The position numbers and the translations under genes are program-made. This document shows positions 8,391-17,747 of a stretch of DNA of 64,000 bases, piece after piece. The notes below the pieces were generated by a model that was not told the origin of the DNA, did no database searches, and saw nothing but the letters and a program-made list of their open reading frames with translations. Positions within the stretch are counted from its first letter, which is position 1; each line of letters begins with the position of its first letter. Origin of the DNA: Desulfosediminicola flagellatus (GTDB lineage Bacteria; Desulfobacterota; Desulfobulbia; Desulfobulbales; Desulfocapsaceae). The stretch lies in contig NZ_CP050698.1 of NCBI RefSeq assembly GCF_005116655.2, positions 3,455,489 through 3,519,488 of the forward strand, given 5' to 3'.

Positions 8391-9479
8391 CTACTCACCA
8401 AAGTACTCCATGAGAGCCTGCTTCCATTCGGGATCTTTCCGTATACGAAGCAGACGTTGATTGAGCTCTTCTATGAATGGGCTATCATCTTTCAGGGCTA
8501 ATCCATAATTCTGTTTGCTGAATTGGTAGGGCAGAACTGAAAGATCCAGATATTTATCCTGTGCTTTCTCTTTCTTCAGGTAGTATTTGAGAATTGCATC
8601 GTCAGCTAAGATTGCCTCTACTTCACCATTATCAAGCGCTTCAAGTAGTTCATTAATACTGTCATAGGATTGCTTGACGACATTATATTTGCTCAGCAAT
8701 TCTGAAGAGGTAGACGTCCTGATCACCCCAACTTTCTTGGTAATCAAATCCCTCGGTCCCCGTATATCCGTGCTAAGTGAACCAATTGTGAATGAACTTG
8801 CCAGAACAGCTGTTATGCTAGCTATGAAGAAGGTTGTTACAATTGCCAACAAGACGGTCATCACACGGCCAGTCAGGGTTTTGAACTCGTAGTAATTAAA
8901 TGGTCCTTTGGTAACAAACAGTAACCCTAGAATAAAACCCTCGATGAGCTTTCTCCCAGTCGAAGTCTCCGTATAAAGCTTCTCATTTATGCGGTGCTCG
9001 AACACATAATAAATGGTGCCAATAACGCAGGCAGAACCGGCGATAGCTAGCAGGATGAGGAGTAACTCTCTGTTGGTTATAAGATTCTTGAAAAATGTGA
9101 AATACCCCTGGTTCTTCACACCTATAGCCAGGTGTGTCTCATAGAATGAATGGGAGAAATCTATAATTGCTTCACGCTCGGGAGTAATCGAAAGGCAGGT
9201 TGCCCCCACATCGATTTCTCCGGTTGAGACTGCTTCGACCAATCCCTGCAGGGTATACTCCTGTATGCTGTAGTCACTCCCGCTATCAATGAACAATTCA
9301 TCAAGGAGTAGTATGGTCAGTCCTGAATATGATCCGTTTGCCTCTTTTATCAGGAAAGGAGGGCATTCAAAAACGCCTATTTTTACATTCGGCATAGATT
9401 GAATATGCCCGGGTATCAGCAAAGGAAGAAAGAGGATCGGTATTGCCACTAGCAATACGCGGATCTTTACGCTTGGCAT
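8391..9479 (-). CDS. Ionotropic glutamate receptor-like ligand-gated channel protein
   Basis: About 362 residues in the order signal peptide, ligand-binding lobe 1 (VKIGVFECPPFLIK to TCLSITPEREAIIDFSHSFY), a membrane helix (LLILLAIAGSACVIGTIYYV), a re-entrant pore-like segment (GFILGLLFVTKGPFNYYEF), a second helix (VMTVLLAIVTTFFIASITAV), then lobe 2 (LITKKVGVIRTSTS to DPEWKQALMEYFGE). This is the prokaryotic GluR0 arrangement, a periplasmic amino-acid-binding domain split by an Ion_trans_2-type pore. SITAVLASSFT after the last helix resembles the SYTANLAAF gate of animal receptors. The potassium filter TVGYGD is absent. A GGAG motif 9 bases upstream supports the start at 9479. It stands alone, without ABC transporter genes. 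Confidence 0.82.
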   Translation of the reverse strand: MPSVKIRVLLVAIPILFLPLLIPGHIQSMPNVKIGVFECPPFLIKEANGSYSGLTILLLDELFIDSGSDYSIQEYTLQGLVEAVSTGEIDVGATCLSITPEREAIIDFSHSFYETHLAIGVKNQGYFTFFKNLITNRELLLILLAIAGSACVIGTIYYVFEHRINEKLYTETSTGRKLIEGFILGLLFVTKGPFNYYEFKTLTGRVMTVLLAIVTTFFIASITAVLASSFTIGSLSTDIRGPRDLITKKVGVIRTSTSSELLSKYNVVKQSYDSINELLEALDNGEVEAILADDAILKYYLKKEKAQDKYLDLSVLPYQFSKQNYGLALKDDSPFIEELNQRLLRIRKDPEWKQALMEYFGE

Positions 9480-9953
9480 GCTAACCATCTCCTTTAACAG
9501 TGAATTACTGAAAATCGGCTTTTATGCAATCGTTCTCTTTATTTAACACAAAAGTGAATTATTTGATAGGCTCAACACACAAGCAGATTGTTTGATAGAC
9601 GGTGACTGTAAGGATCGACTCTCTGTAACCTTATAGAATATATAGAGCATTTCCGATGTTATATACAACACGAACTAAACCGACCCTTCCTGGGTAGACT
9701 CTTGAAACTAAATGCCTAAATTTATTCTCTAAAGCATTTGCCGGAAACACCCTACAGTGGCCCCTGCATATGAGACAGTATGAAGTGGCAGGAAATTAAT
9801 GGACAATTAGGAATCCTGATCAGGGTGCTCCCAAAAGGCTCATTGGGGGGAATTGGGTTGGTAGGTTCAGGATGCAGATTGAGACACAATCGCCGAAATC
9901 CCAATTGGAAATTAACTCGAAACTGAAAGTACCGGAGTACGACCGGAGAAACG
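9480..9953. other. Intergenic stretch, no gene seen
   Basis: The gap lies between the receptor-like gene and the tRNA-Thr terminator. Minus-strand frames at 9752-9979 run through the terminator and are not credible. Nothing else recognisable was found. Confidence 0.6.
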
Positions 9954-9987
9954 AAAAAAGGCTTATGACGAAACGTCATAAGCCTTT
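9954..9987 (-). terminator. Rho-independent terminator of tRNA-Thr
   Basis: The perfect stem AAAGGCTTATGACG / CGTCATAAGCCTTT has a 3-base loop. Read leftward it is followed by a run of T, and it sits 9 bases beyond the encoded CCA end of the tRNA. Confidence 0.92.
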
Positions 9988-9995
9988 ATTATTTC

Positions 9996-10071
9996 TGGAG
10001 CCAGCAAGCGGGATCGAACCGCTGGCCTGCGCTTTACGAGAGCGCCGCTCTACCAACTGAGCTATGCTGGC
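9996..10071 (-). tRNA. tRNA-Thr (anticodon CGU)
   Basis: The reverse strand folds as a 76-base cloverleaf. The acceptor stem is GCCAGCA/TGCTGGC, the D arm is GCTCAGTTGGTAGAGC, the anticodon stem GCGCT/AGCGC holds loop CTCGTAA with anticodon CGT, the variable loop is short, and the T arm is AGCGG-TTCGATC-CCGCT. The discriminator base is U and CCA is encoded. It reads ACG threonine codons and stands alone with its own terminator. Confidence 0.96.
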
Positions 10072-10217
10072 ATTCTTTTTTGAATGATCAGGCTATATAG
10101 CAGGTAATTATTGAAAATTCAACTATTATGAAATATAAAAACATTGAAAATTTCACGCACCGACAGCATGAAATCTCTCGTTCAACATAACACTTTGCCT
10201 TGCATATTCCCTATCTT

Positions 10218-11720
10218 ATGAAGCTAATGACCGGCCGTAAAAGGATTCACTCCTTTGTACTTTTTCTTGGTATAGCAGGATTACTTTTTCTGCATGGCTG
10301 CAGCAACCAGCCCACTATTGCCGGTAATTGCGCAAATTGCCACCAGCCAAATCTTGACGACAGCCATCAGTTTGCCTGTACAACCTGTCATCGTGGAGAT
10401 GATAAAGGTAAAACAGAAGAGCAGGCTCACGTAGGTCTTATCGCACAACCAGCTCATCCAGACAACCTTGAAATTACCTGCGGCAACTGCCATGAAGAGC
10501 AGGTAGCCAATGTCTCCCAAAGCCTTCACTATACACTTCGCAACAGTGTGAATCTTATTCGTAACAACTTCGGTGCAACTACCGAACTCACCACACTGAC
10601 TGAAATACCGATAACAACCAATCCAGACACAGTTACAGAACTTGCCGATGATCTGCTTCGTCGTCGATGTCTGCGTTGCCATCTGTTCAGTTCCGGTGAC
10701 AACTATTCTGCCACCCGACACGCTGCCGGTTGCGGGGCCTGCCATCTTTCCTATACAGATGGAAAATTAGTAAATCATGATTTTGCAAAACGTCCTGGTG
10801 ACGATAGCTGCCTGTCATGCCACTACGGGAACAGGGTCGGTTTTGATTATTACGGACGTTCAGAGCATGATCTGAACAACGAGTATCGTACTCCATATAC
10901 TGCTCAGGATACAACAGATAGGCCATATGGTGTCGATTACCATGAACTGGTACCTGACATTCATCAACAGAAAGGAATGGTCTGTATTGATTGTCATGCA
11001 GGAAATGAGCTAATGGCCCCTTCTAAAGATACTCCTAAACTCAGTTGTCGCAGCTGTCATGACGCGGCTGTGCTTGCAGGAAACACCCCGCTTTCTGCCG
11101 GAGTAGTTCGTAGTGATCAATCGTATTCCTTTACTTCACGATCTTCAAATACACGTTATACACTTCCAGTTATGCAGCATAAGGCACACACGACCTACAA
11201 AGCCGTTGATTGTCAGGTCTGCCATGCTCAATGGAGCTTTAATGATACCCAAACCCACCTGATGCGATCTGATCTTGATGAGTATGATCAGTGGGTACAC
11301 CTTACAGTGCAGGGAAACTCAGAAATTGAGAAGCTGTTAGAGCACAATCTTGATTATGATAACGAAGAACTAGCCCCATCTACAACCGACAAAATAAACG
11401 GCGAATTACGATCCGGCGTGTGGTATAAAGGATACACAATGAGACGCTGGGAACAATTATCGGTTGGCCGAGATTCCATGGGAAACCTGAAAGTTGTAAG
11501 GCCTATGCTAAATCTTTCTCTATCATGGGTCGATGAAGATGGAAATGTCATGTTTGATAACGAAGAGGGATCTGACAACAATGCAGGCATGCTTCCCTAC
11601 ATTCCGCACACTACAGGTCCGGCCGGTTTATTCTATGAAGAACGTTTACGTGAAATCCTTGCCGCGGAGCAAAACATCCTCAAAGACACCCCGAATACCC
11701 ATCAATCCGATGACGAATAA
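10218..11720 (+). CDS. Multihaem c-type cytochrome lipoprotein (nine CXXCH)
   Basis: About 500 residues. A lipoprotein-like signal (LFLGIAGLLFLHGCSN) is followed by nine CXXCH haem-attachment motifs: CANCH, CTTCH, CGNCH, CLRCH, CGACH, CLSCH, CIDCH, CRSCH and CQVCH, all within the first two-thirds. The last 150 residues have no haem motif. Further histidines (TRHAAGC, VMQHKAHTTY) could act as distal ligands. Such proteins carry electrons across or along the periplasmic side of the envelope in anaerobes that use sulfur compounds or metals; the exact partner is unknown. The frame is open from a TTG at 10200; I prefer the ATG at 10218. rlpA follows after 58 bases and may be co-transcribed. I recognise no enzyme subfamily such as Nrf, Otr or Hao. 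Confidence 0.9.
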   Translation: MKLMTGRKRIHSFVLFLGIAGLLFLHGCSNQPTIAGNCANCHQPNLDDSHQFACTTCHRGDDKGKTEEQAHVGLIAQPAHPDNLEITCGNCHEEQVANVSQSLHYTLRNSVNLIRNNFGATTELTTLTEIPITTNPDTVTELADDLLRRRCLRCHLFSSGDNYSATRHAAGCGACHLSYTDGKLVNHDFAKRPGDDSCLSCHYGNRVGFDYYGRSEHDLNNEYRTPYTAQDTTDRPYGVDYHELVPDIHQQKGMVCIDCHAGNELMAPSKDTPKLSCRSCHDAAVLAGNTPLSAGVVRSDQSYSFTSRSSNTRYTLPVMQHKAHTTYKAVDCQVCHAQWSFNDTQTHLMRSDLDEYDQWVHLTVQGNSEIEKLLEHNLDYDNEELAPSTTDKINGELRSGVWYKGYTMRRWEQLSVGRDSMGNLKVVRPMLNLSLSWVDEDGNVMFDNEEGSDNNAGMLPYIPHTTGPAGLFYEERLREILAAEQNILKDTPNTHQSDDE

Positions 11721-11778
11721 CCCCTGCCAGACTATCTTTCATGTCACGAAGTAACCACTTTTCTTACGTTATACCCGG

Positions 11779-12540
11779 ATGTCGCTCCTGATGAATATAC
11801 CGAGACACTTGAATCACTTCCTCATATCAGTTCTTGTCTGCCTTTTCACATTTTCAGTAATCGGATGCAGTGCAAAAGCTAAGAACTACTCAAGCGAGCC
11901 AACCCAGGTTCCGTATGTTATCAACAACATAACCTACTACCCTATCCCGAGTTCTTCAGGCTACCGTGAGAAAGGAGTTGCTTCATGGTATGGTCGTGAC
12001 TTTCATGGACGCACCACGTCAAATGGTGAACGTTATAATATGAATGCAATGACAGCTGCCCACAAAACGCTGCCCATGAACACTATGTTGCTTGTAAAAA
12101 ATCTGGAAAATGGCAGAGAAGTAGTAGTAAGGGTCAATGATCGAGGTCCTTTTGTACGTGGAAGGATTATTGATCTCAGCTACAAAGCTGCCAAGCAGCT
12201 TAAAATGGCCAGAAAAGGCATCTCACGTGTTCAGGTCGTAGCACTTGCTGACAAGAGAATCCTCGCTGCGTCGGCAAAGGGTCAAGCAACCCTGCCGAAT
12301 CTTCGGCAAGGAGAGTTCTATGTTCAAATTGGTTCTTTTGGCAGAAAACAGAATGCTCTCAACCTGCAGAAAAGATTCTCTGATGCAGGCCATACAGCCG
12401 TAATACAAAAGTATTACGGCCCCAAACAACTCTTCTACCGTGTTCAGGTTTATGCAGGGAAAGAACTCTTAGCAGCCAGAAGAGCGGAAACTGCCCTTCT
12501 GGAAAGTGGATATAAAGGGGCCTTTGCAGTCGCGAGATAG
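11779..12540 (+). CDS. rlpA: RlpA family septal ring lytic transglycosylase, lipoprotein
   Basis: 253 residues in the order lipoprotein signal (LVCLFTFSVIGCSAKA), double-psi beta-barrel RlpA domain (GVASWYGRDFHGRTTSNGER, MTAAHKTLPMNT, RVNDRGPFVRGRIIDLSYKAA), and a C-terminal SPOR domain (FYVQIGSFGRKQNALNLQKR onward, about residues 178-250). The SPOR domain binds denuded glycan at division sites, and the barrel cleaves glycan strands that lack stem peptides. An ATG at 11791 is an equally possible start. It is transcribed toward trpF and ends 33 bases from that gene's stop, with no obvious terminator between. Confidence 0.93.
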   Translation: MSLLMNIPRHLNHFLISVLVCLFTFSVIGCSAKAKNYSSEPTQVPYVINNITYYPIPSSSGYREKGVASWYGRDFHGRTTSNGERYNMNAMTAAHKTLPMNTMLLVKNLENGREVVVRVNDRGPFVRGRIIDLSYKAAKQLKMARKGISRVQVVALADKRILAASAKGQATLPNLRQGEFYVQIGSFGRKQNALNLQKRFSDAGHTAVIQKYYGPKQLFYRVQVYAGKELLAARRAETALLESGYKGAFAVAR

Positions 12541-12573
12541 GATGATGAAAATGCGGCGAATGAAATGCAGGAT

Positions 12574-13239
12574 TTAGCCCCCCACCACCTCTTTATCGGC
12601 TGCAGCAACTCGCTGAACGAGGATTCTAAGCTGTTCAATGTTCTTTTTGCCGGGTTCAATTTCAACTCCGGAATTAACATCTATAGCAAAAGGCCTCACT
12701 CCTCTAACAGCTTCGGCTGCGTTATCAGGCGTAAGACCACCAGCGAGAATTATCGGCAATTGCAAGTTCAGGGATTCTATAATTGACCAGTCAAAAGGCT
12801 TTCCGGTACCACCCTCCTGCCCGTCAACATAGGTGTCCAACAGAAACCCTTTCACCACCTCTTCATATGGCTTAAAATCCGCTGCCAGACTTTTGTTTCC
12901 AACACGAAATGCTTTAATAATCTTGCACGGTGTTGCAACCTGAGCCAGTTTTTGACAATACGCTGCATCTTCTTTGCCATGTAACTGCACAAAGGAAAGC
13001 CCGCAATAATCTATTATCTCTTCGACTTCTATCGGGTCGTTATCAACGAAAACTCCGACGTAATGGATAAATGGAGGTAGCTGGGCAATAATCTCCTTCG
13101 CCTTCTCCGGTGAGATATAACGTGGGCTGCTCTCAACAAATATAAAACCCAGAGCATCAACCCCGGCCTGTATTGCATCGGCTGCGTCTTCGGCACTCGT
13201 TATACCGCATACCTTTATCCGCGTTCTACTGTGCATCAT
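12574..13239 (-). CDS. trpF: Phosphoribosylanthranilate isomerase
   Basis: 221 residues, normal for TrpF. KVCGIT opens the barrel, followed by GFIFVESSPRYISPEKA, the substrate-binding LLDTYVDGQEGGTGKPFDW, ILAGGLTPDNAAEA and the phosphate-site DVNSGVE. It converts N-(5-phosphoribosyl)anthranilate to the CdRP intermediate of tryptophan synthesis. It is the last gene of trpEGDCF, 31 bases after trpC. trpB and trpA do not follow. Confidence 0.97.
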   Translation of the reverse strand: MMHSRTRIKVCGITSAEDAADAIQAGVDALGFIFVESSPRYISPEKAKEIIAQLPPFIHYVGVFVDNDPIEVEEIIDYCGLSFVQLHGKEDAAYCQKLAQVATPCKIIKAFRVGNKSLAADFKPYEEVVKGFLLDTYVDGQEGGTGKPFDWSIIESLNLQLPIILAGGLTPDNAAEAVRGVRPFAIDVNSGVEIEPGKKNIEQLRILVQRVAAADKEVVGG

Positions 13240-13270
13240 TGCTCCTATATGTCAAATGACGTACATCAAG

Positions 13271-14041
13271 TTATCGTAGTTCCTGCAAAAGTGTACCGGA
13301 ACTACCTGACCGCATCAGTGACTCACCAATAAGAGCTGCGGCAATTCCGGCTTCTGAAAGCATGAGAATATCCTCTCTGGTTTTCAAACCGGATTCACTC
13401 ACAACAGGAATAGTATCGGGAATCATTTTTTTCAATCTCAGTGTTAAACCAAGGTCCATGGTGAAATCCTTCAGATTTCTGTTGTTCACACCAATCAATG
13501 AACTTCCGGCCTTGAGTGCTGATTCGAGTTCCTTATCGTCATGAACTTCTACAAGACTGTCAATACCGTACTCAGCAGCCTGCTGGCGATAATCCCTCAT
13601 CTGTGATTCATCAAGAATAGCTGCAATCAGCAAAATGGCATCCGCACCATGCTGCCGCGCTTCTTCGATCTGCACAGGATCAATGATAAAATCTTTTCGT
13701 ATAACAGGTAATTTAACTGCCTCGCGAACCTGCATCAGGTATTTAAGGCTACCCTGAAAAAAATCAACATCGGTCAGTACCGAAATTGCCTGCGCTCCAA
13801 GCTTTTCATAATTACCAGCAATTGCTACCGGATCAAAGTCGTGACAGATAATACCTTTCGATGGCGAGGCTTTTTTCACCTCAGCAATAATTGAAACACC
13901 GTCGAACTTTACAAGTGCTTGTGTAAATCCGCGTGGTGCATCTATTTCTTTATCACGAAACTCAGCAGGAATTTCAATGCCGTTTTTTTTAAGCTCTGCA
14001 ACTTCTTCCCGTTTTCGATCAACTATCTTATCTAAAATCAT
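13271..14041 (-). CDS. trpC: Indole-3-glycerol phosphate synthase
   Basis: About 256 residues. The start is MILDKIVDRKREEV, the usual TrpC N-terminus, so I discard the 12-codon upstream extension. The catalytic barrel shows EVKKASPSKG, RKDFIIDPVQIEEA, IGVNNRNLKDF and VSESGLKTREDI. It closes the indole ring by decarboxylating CdRP. It lies between trpD and trpF in the operon and is a separate protein, not fused to TrpF as in enterobacteria. Confidence 0.97.
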   Translation of the reverse strand: MILDKIVDRKREEVAELKKNGIEIPAEFRDKEIDAPRGFTQALVKFDGVSIIAEVKKASPSKGIICHDFDPVAIAGNYEKLGAQAISVLTDVDFFQGSLKYLMQVREAVKLPVIRKDFIIDPVQIEEARQHGADAILLIAAILDESQMRDYRQQAAEYGIDSLVEVHDDKELESALKAGSSLIGVNNRNLKDFTMDLGLTLRLKKMIPDTIPVVSESGLKTREDILMLSEAGIAAALIGESLMRSGSSGTLLQELR

Positions 14042-14095
14042 AGTAATATGCCTAATCTTCGATACATCACCAACCACAATACGGCAGTTGATGTG

Positions 14096-15124
14096 TTACT
14101 TACAGTATGCAATAAGTTGATCAAGTTTTGCCAGAGCCTTACCTGAATCAATCAATTCTTTTGCCAATTCAACACCAGCAGCGATATCTACGACTTTTCC
14201 TGCGGCCAGAAGCGCACCACCAGTATTAAGCAGAACCATATCGCGTTTAGCCCCTTGTTCACCACCCAGAATTGCTCGAACCTGCCCGGCGGACTCCTCA
14301 GCAGTCTCACCGCCGCGAATATCTTCCATGGTTGCCCTGGTAAAACCAAAATCTTCAGGTTCTATGGTGTATGAGCGCACATTCCCCTCATATCCTTCCG
14401 CGATATGTGTTGTCCCGGTTACAGTCATCTCATCAAGATTCCCATCACCCCAGACCACCAGCGTACGTTTCATTCCGAGACGCACCAGAACTTCTGCCAG
14501 TGTTGTGGTAAGATCCTTAGCAAATACACCGGTCAACTGGACATTTGCCCCGGCCGGATTAGTCAATGGCCCAAGAATATTAAAGATGGTACGTACGCCA
14601 ATTTCGCGACGTGGACCGATGGCATGTTTCATAGCGCCATGAAGCATCGGTGCAAACAGAAAACCAATACCGATGGTTTTAACACATTCCGCAACTTTAT
14701 CAGCCGTAAGGCTCAAATCCACTCCCAGCGCTTCGAGTACATCAGCACTTCCGCACGTGGAAGAAACCGCCCTGTTACCATGCTTTGCAACAGGTACACC
14801 CGCTGCTGCCACAACAAAGGCTGTGGTGGTACTCACATTAAACGTACCAGATCCATCTCCACCTGTTCCGACGATATCCATCAGGGTTTCACCGGAAGCT
14901 GTTGCAACACCGGTATCAACAAAGGTGGCTTTTTCGCGCATCACGCGAACAGCACCAACTATCTCATCAATAGTCTCACCCTTCATACGCAAGGCTGTAA
15001 TAAATGATCCGATCTGTGCAGGAGTCGCCTCACCGGTCATGATACTATTCATCACGTCCTGCATTTCCTGCTCGGTAAGATCCTGTTTAGTAATGACTCT
15101 GCCAACTGCTTCGCGAATATCCAT
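14096..15124 (-). CDS. trpD: Anthranilate phosphoribosyltransferase
   Basis: 342 residues. Signature segments are [18 protein letters not shown] for PRPP and anthranilate, [48 protein letters not shown], and the Mg-site WGDGNLDE. It transfers phosphoribose from PRPP to anthranilate. It is not fused to the glutaminase, which is encoded separately just upstream in the same operon. Confidence 0.97.
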   Translation of the reverse strand: MDIREAVGRVITKQDLTEQEMQDVMNSIMTGEATPAQIGSFITALRMKGETIDEIVGAVRVMREKATFVDTGVATASGETLMDIVGTGGDGSGTFNVSTTTAFVVAAAGVPVAKHGNRAVSSTCGSADVLEALGVDLSLTADKVAECVKTIGIGFLFAPMLHGAMKHAIGPRREIGVRTIFNILGPLTNPAGANVQLTGVFAKDLTTTLAEVLVRLGMKRTLVVWGDGNLDEMTVTGTTHIAEGYEGNVRSYTIEPEDFGFTRATMEDIRGGETAEESAGQVRAILGGEQGAKRDMVLLNTGGALLAAGKVVDIAAGVELAKELIDSGKALAKLDQLIAYCK

Positions 15125-15155
15125 TATCCCCTCTCCTTATTTCCGCGTGTTGTCT

Positions 15156-15758
15156 TTATTTCAACAGGTCCGGATAATTCGGATCCATAAAATTCTTCAA
15201 AAGTTGTATACCCGCCGGGGTCATTATTGATTCAGGATGAAACTGAACACCCTCAAGCGGTAAGGTTTTATGCCGTATCCCCATCAACTCCCCTTCATCT
15301 GTGCGGCAGGTAACCTCAAAACATTCCGGCAAGGTCTCATCATCCACAATAAGTGAGTGATAACGCATTCCGTCAAATGGATTAGGGAGGCTTGTAAACA
15401 CACCTCTGCCATCATGATGCATCGGGCTGGTTTTGCCATGCATAATTCGTGAAGCACGGATAGTCTTTCCGCCAAAAGCCTCACCCATAGACTGATGACC
15501 AAGGCAGACACCTAAAATTGGAATTTTACCAGCGAAGGTTGTAATGGTTTCAATAGAAATTCCAGCTTCACCTGGTGTGCACGGACCAGGAGAGATAAGC
15601 AGTCTTCGCGGTGCAAGATCCTCAATTTCTTTGATGGTGATCTTATCGTTTCGAAAAACCTTTATCTCTTCAGAGATACCATCTTTACGCTGGTTACCGG
15701 CAATAGTCTGAACAATATTATATGTAAATGAGTCGTAATTATCGATTATTACAAGCAT
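15156..15758 (-). CDS. trpG: Anthranilate synthase component II (glutamine amidotransferase)
   Basis: 200 residues of a class I amidotransferase: IIDNYDSFTYNI, SPGPCTPGEAGIS, nucleophile GVCLGHQSMGEAFGG near residue 84, and the catalytic His-Glu in VQFHPESIMT. It supplies ammonia to TrpE and, by similarity to PabA, could also serve folate synthesis. It lies three bases downstream of trpE on the same strand and 31 bases before trpD. Confidence 0.96.
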   Translation of the reverse strand: MLVIIDNYDSFTYNIVQTIAGNQRKDGISEEIKVFRNDKITIKEIEDLAPRRLLISPGPCTPGEAGISIETITTFAGKIPILGVCLGHQSMGEAFGGKTIRASRIMHGKTSPMHHDGRGVFTSLPNPFDGMRYHSLIVDDETLPECFEVTCRTDEGELMGIRHKTLPLEGVQFHPESIMTPAGIQLLKNFMDPNYPDLLK

Positions 15759-15761
15759 CGC

Positions 15762-17270
15762 CTAGAATCCTTTCTCAGCAAGTTCCAAAGCTCTTCGCAG
15801 TCCCATGGATTTGTTAATTGTTTCCTCATATTCTTTCTGCGGATCAGAATCAGCAACAATACCGGCACCGGCCTGAACCCAAAGGTCATCCCCCTTCATG
15901 ATGAAGGTACGGATAGTGATGCAGAAATCCATATTTCCTGAGAAACCGAAATAGCCGACAGAACCGGCATAAGGACCACGCCGCTCCGGTTCAAGTTCAT
16001 CAATGATTTCCATAGCACGAATCTTTGGAGCGCCGCTCACTGTACCCGCAGGAAAACACGCAGACATAACATCGAACTGATCTTTACCCTCAGCAATGAC
16101 ACCATGTACTCCTGAAACGATATGCATAACATGGCTGTATCGCTCAATGACCAGCAAGTCATGCACAGTAACCTCTCCGCCTCTGGCAACACGCCCAACA
16201 TCATTTCGCCCAAGATCCACGAGCATTAGATGCTCAGCCCGCTCTTTAGGATCTGCAAGAAGTTCTTCTTCAAGGGCAAGATCTTCTGCCTCTGTTGCAC
16301 CCCGCTTTCTCGTGCCCGCAATGGGACGCAATTCGATGTGCTCATCTTCTTTTCTAACAAGAATCTCAGGTGAAGAACCAATCTGAACCAGATCGCCTAA
16401 TTTAATATAAAAGAGATAGGGGCTTGGATTAATATGTCGTAAAGCCCTATATAGCAGTGTTGCAGGAATGCGGGTTTTGGTATGGAATCGCTGGGACAAA
16501 ACAACCTGAATAATGTCACCGGCCATAATATACTCTTTAGCCTTCTCAACCATCCCATGAAATTGCTCTTCTTCCATATTTGAAGTAAAGGTATGTTCTT
16601 CACTCCCCGCACCCTCAGCCATGGACTCCATAAAATCAATAGGAACAGGTCCGCGCAACTTGGCAATGACTTTGCCGATATCCGCCATTGCGCTGCAATA
16701 GAGCTCCTCAGCTAATTCGTTACCATCATCTTTTACCCAGCAGATAACTGTAACCTTCTGCTTAAGACTGTCGTACGCCAGTACGATCTTCGGGATGATA
16801 AACGACGAATCCGGCATATCAAGCATCGCCCTGTCATCAGGCAACTCCTCCATAAACCGTACCATGTCATAACCAAGAAAACCGACAGCCCCGCCGCAAA
16901 ATCTCGGCAATCCGTCATACTCGGCTGCCTTGATATCGGAGACAAGAGACCGCAAAGCCTTAAGTGGATCTGTCTGTTCTTTTTTAATTACCGGACCATC
17001 ATTGCCAAACTCAGTAATGGTGACCTCGTCGCCTTTAGAAACAAAGGAGACAAGAGGATCAAAACCGATAAAGGAATACCTTCCCCATTTTTCACCACCT
17101 TCCATACTTTCAAACAAGAAGATATGTTCATGCTTTGCACTGACTTTTGCAAACAGGGTAAGTGGAGTATCGAGGTCCGCGACTATTTCTGTATATACCG
17201 GAACAAGCCGTGAAGTCTCCAGCATACTGGAAAAACTGGCCTGATCAGGATAGTAATCTCTATGTGGCAT
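15762..17270 (-). CDS. trpE: Anthranilate synthase component I
   Basis: 502 residues with the chorismate-binding C-terminal domain: QIGSSPEILVR, LRPIAGTRKRGA, LVDLGRNDVGRVA, FPAGTVSGAPKIRAMEII and QAGAGIVADSDPQKEYEET. The N-terminal FLFESMEGGEKWGRYSFIG corresponds to the tryptophan feedback-binding region. It makes anthranilate from chorismate using ammonia from TrpG. It is the first gene of trpEGDCF. I found no leader peptide with tandem Trp codons or attenuator in the short 110-base space up to the rpsT terminator. Confidence 0.97.
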   Translation of the reverse strand: MPHRDYYPDQASFSSMLETSRLVPVYTEIVADLDTPLTLFAKVSAKHEHIFLFESMEGGEKWGRYSFIGFDPLVSFVSKGDEVTITEFGNDGPVIKKEQTDPLKALRSLVSDIKAAEYDGLPRFCGGAVGFLGYDMVRFMEELPDDRAMLDMPDSSFIIPKIVLAYDSLKQKVTVICWVKDDGNELAEELYCSAMADIGKVIAKLRGPVPIDFMESMAEGAGSEEHTFTSNMEEEQFHGMVEKAKEYIMAGDIIQVVLSQRFHTKTRIPATLLYRALRHINPSPYLFYIKLGDLVQIGSSPEILVRKEDEHIELRPIAGTRKRGATEAEDLALEEELLADPKERAEHLMLVDLGRNDVGRVARGGEVTVHDLLVIERYSHVMHIVSGVHGVIAEGKDQFDVMSACFPAGTVSGAPKIRAMEIIDELEPERRGPYAGSVGYFGFSGNMDFCITIRTFIMKGDDLWVQAGAGIVADSDPQKEYEETINKSMGLRRALELAEKGF

Positions 17271-17382
17271 GGGGATACAAGGTGATTTGGAACTTCATTG
17301 AAGTGTAGGTTGTTTCAGCTAGTAAAACATACAACATACCAGTTGTTTATAAGGCTTGTCCAGCATCTTGACATAAAGCATA

Positions 17383-17419
17383 AAAAAAAGCCGTGGAATC
17401 ATACGATTCCACGGCTTTA
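17383..17419 (-). terminator. Rho-independent terminator of rpsT
   Basis: The perfect stem AAAGCCGTGGAATC / GATTCCACGGCTTT has a 4-base loop. Read leftward it is followed by eight to nine T residues. It lies 56 bases after the rpsT stop and separates rpsT from the trp operon. Confidence 0.95.
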
Positions 17420-17474
17420 TACATTTACCTGAAGTCATCCGAGCAATGCCGGATTAACAGATAGCTGTTCAAGC

Positions 17475-17747
17475 TTACGCCAGAGGTTCCATTCTGTTAA
17501 CGCGCTTGGTAAGACGGGAAATCTTACGGGATGCGTTCTTCTTATGAATGGTTCCCTTAGAAGCGGTTCTTGCAATAACAGAGATCGCAACCTGAAGTGC
17601 TGATTTTGCATCGTCCTCAGAACCGGCAATGATTGCCTCGTTCACTTTGCGAAGCTCAGTCTTCATCTGTGATTTGTTTATACGGTTACGCGCACGACTC
17701 AATAATGCCTGGCGATTTCTCTTTTCAGCTGATTTATGATTAGCCAC
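17475..17747 (-). CDS. rpsT: 30S ribosomal protein S20
   Basis: 90 residues, highly basic, beginning ANHKSAEKRNRQALL and containing KGTIHKKNASRKISRLTKRV, the canonical S20 sequence. It binds 16S rRNA early in assembly of the small subunit. It is a single-gene unit with its own strong terminator. GAGGAATTAATTC lies directly upstream and supplies the ribosome binding site. Confidence 0.98.
   Translation of the reverse strand: MANHKSAEKRNRQALLSRARNRINKSQMKTELRKVNEAIIAGSEDDAKSALQVAISVIARTASKGTIHKKNASRKISRLTKRVNRMEPLA

Noticed and set aside
14405..15007. 200-codon frame antisense to trpD
   Set aside because: Lies wholly opposite a clear TrpD; composition is a by-product of that gene.
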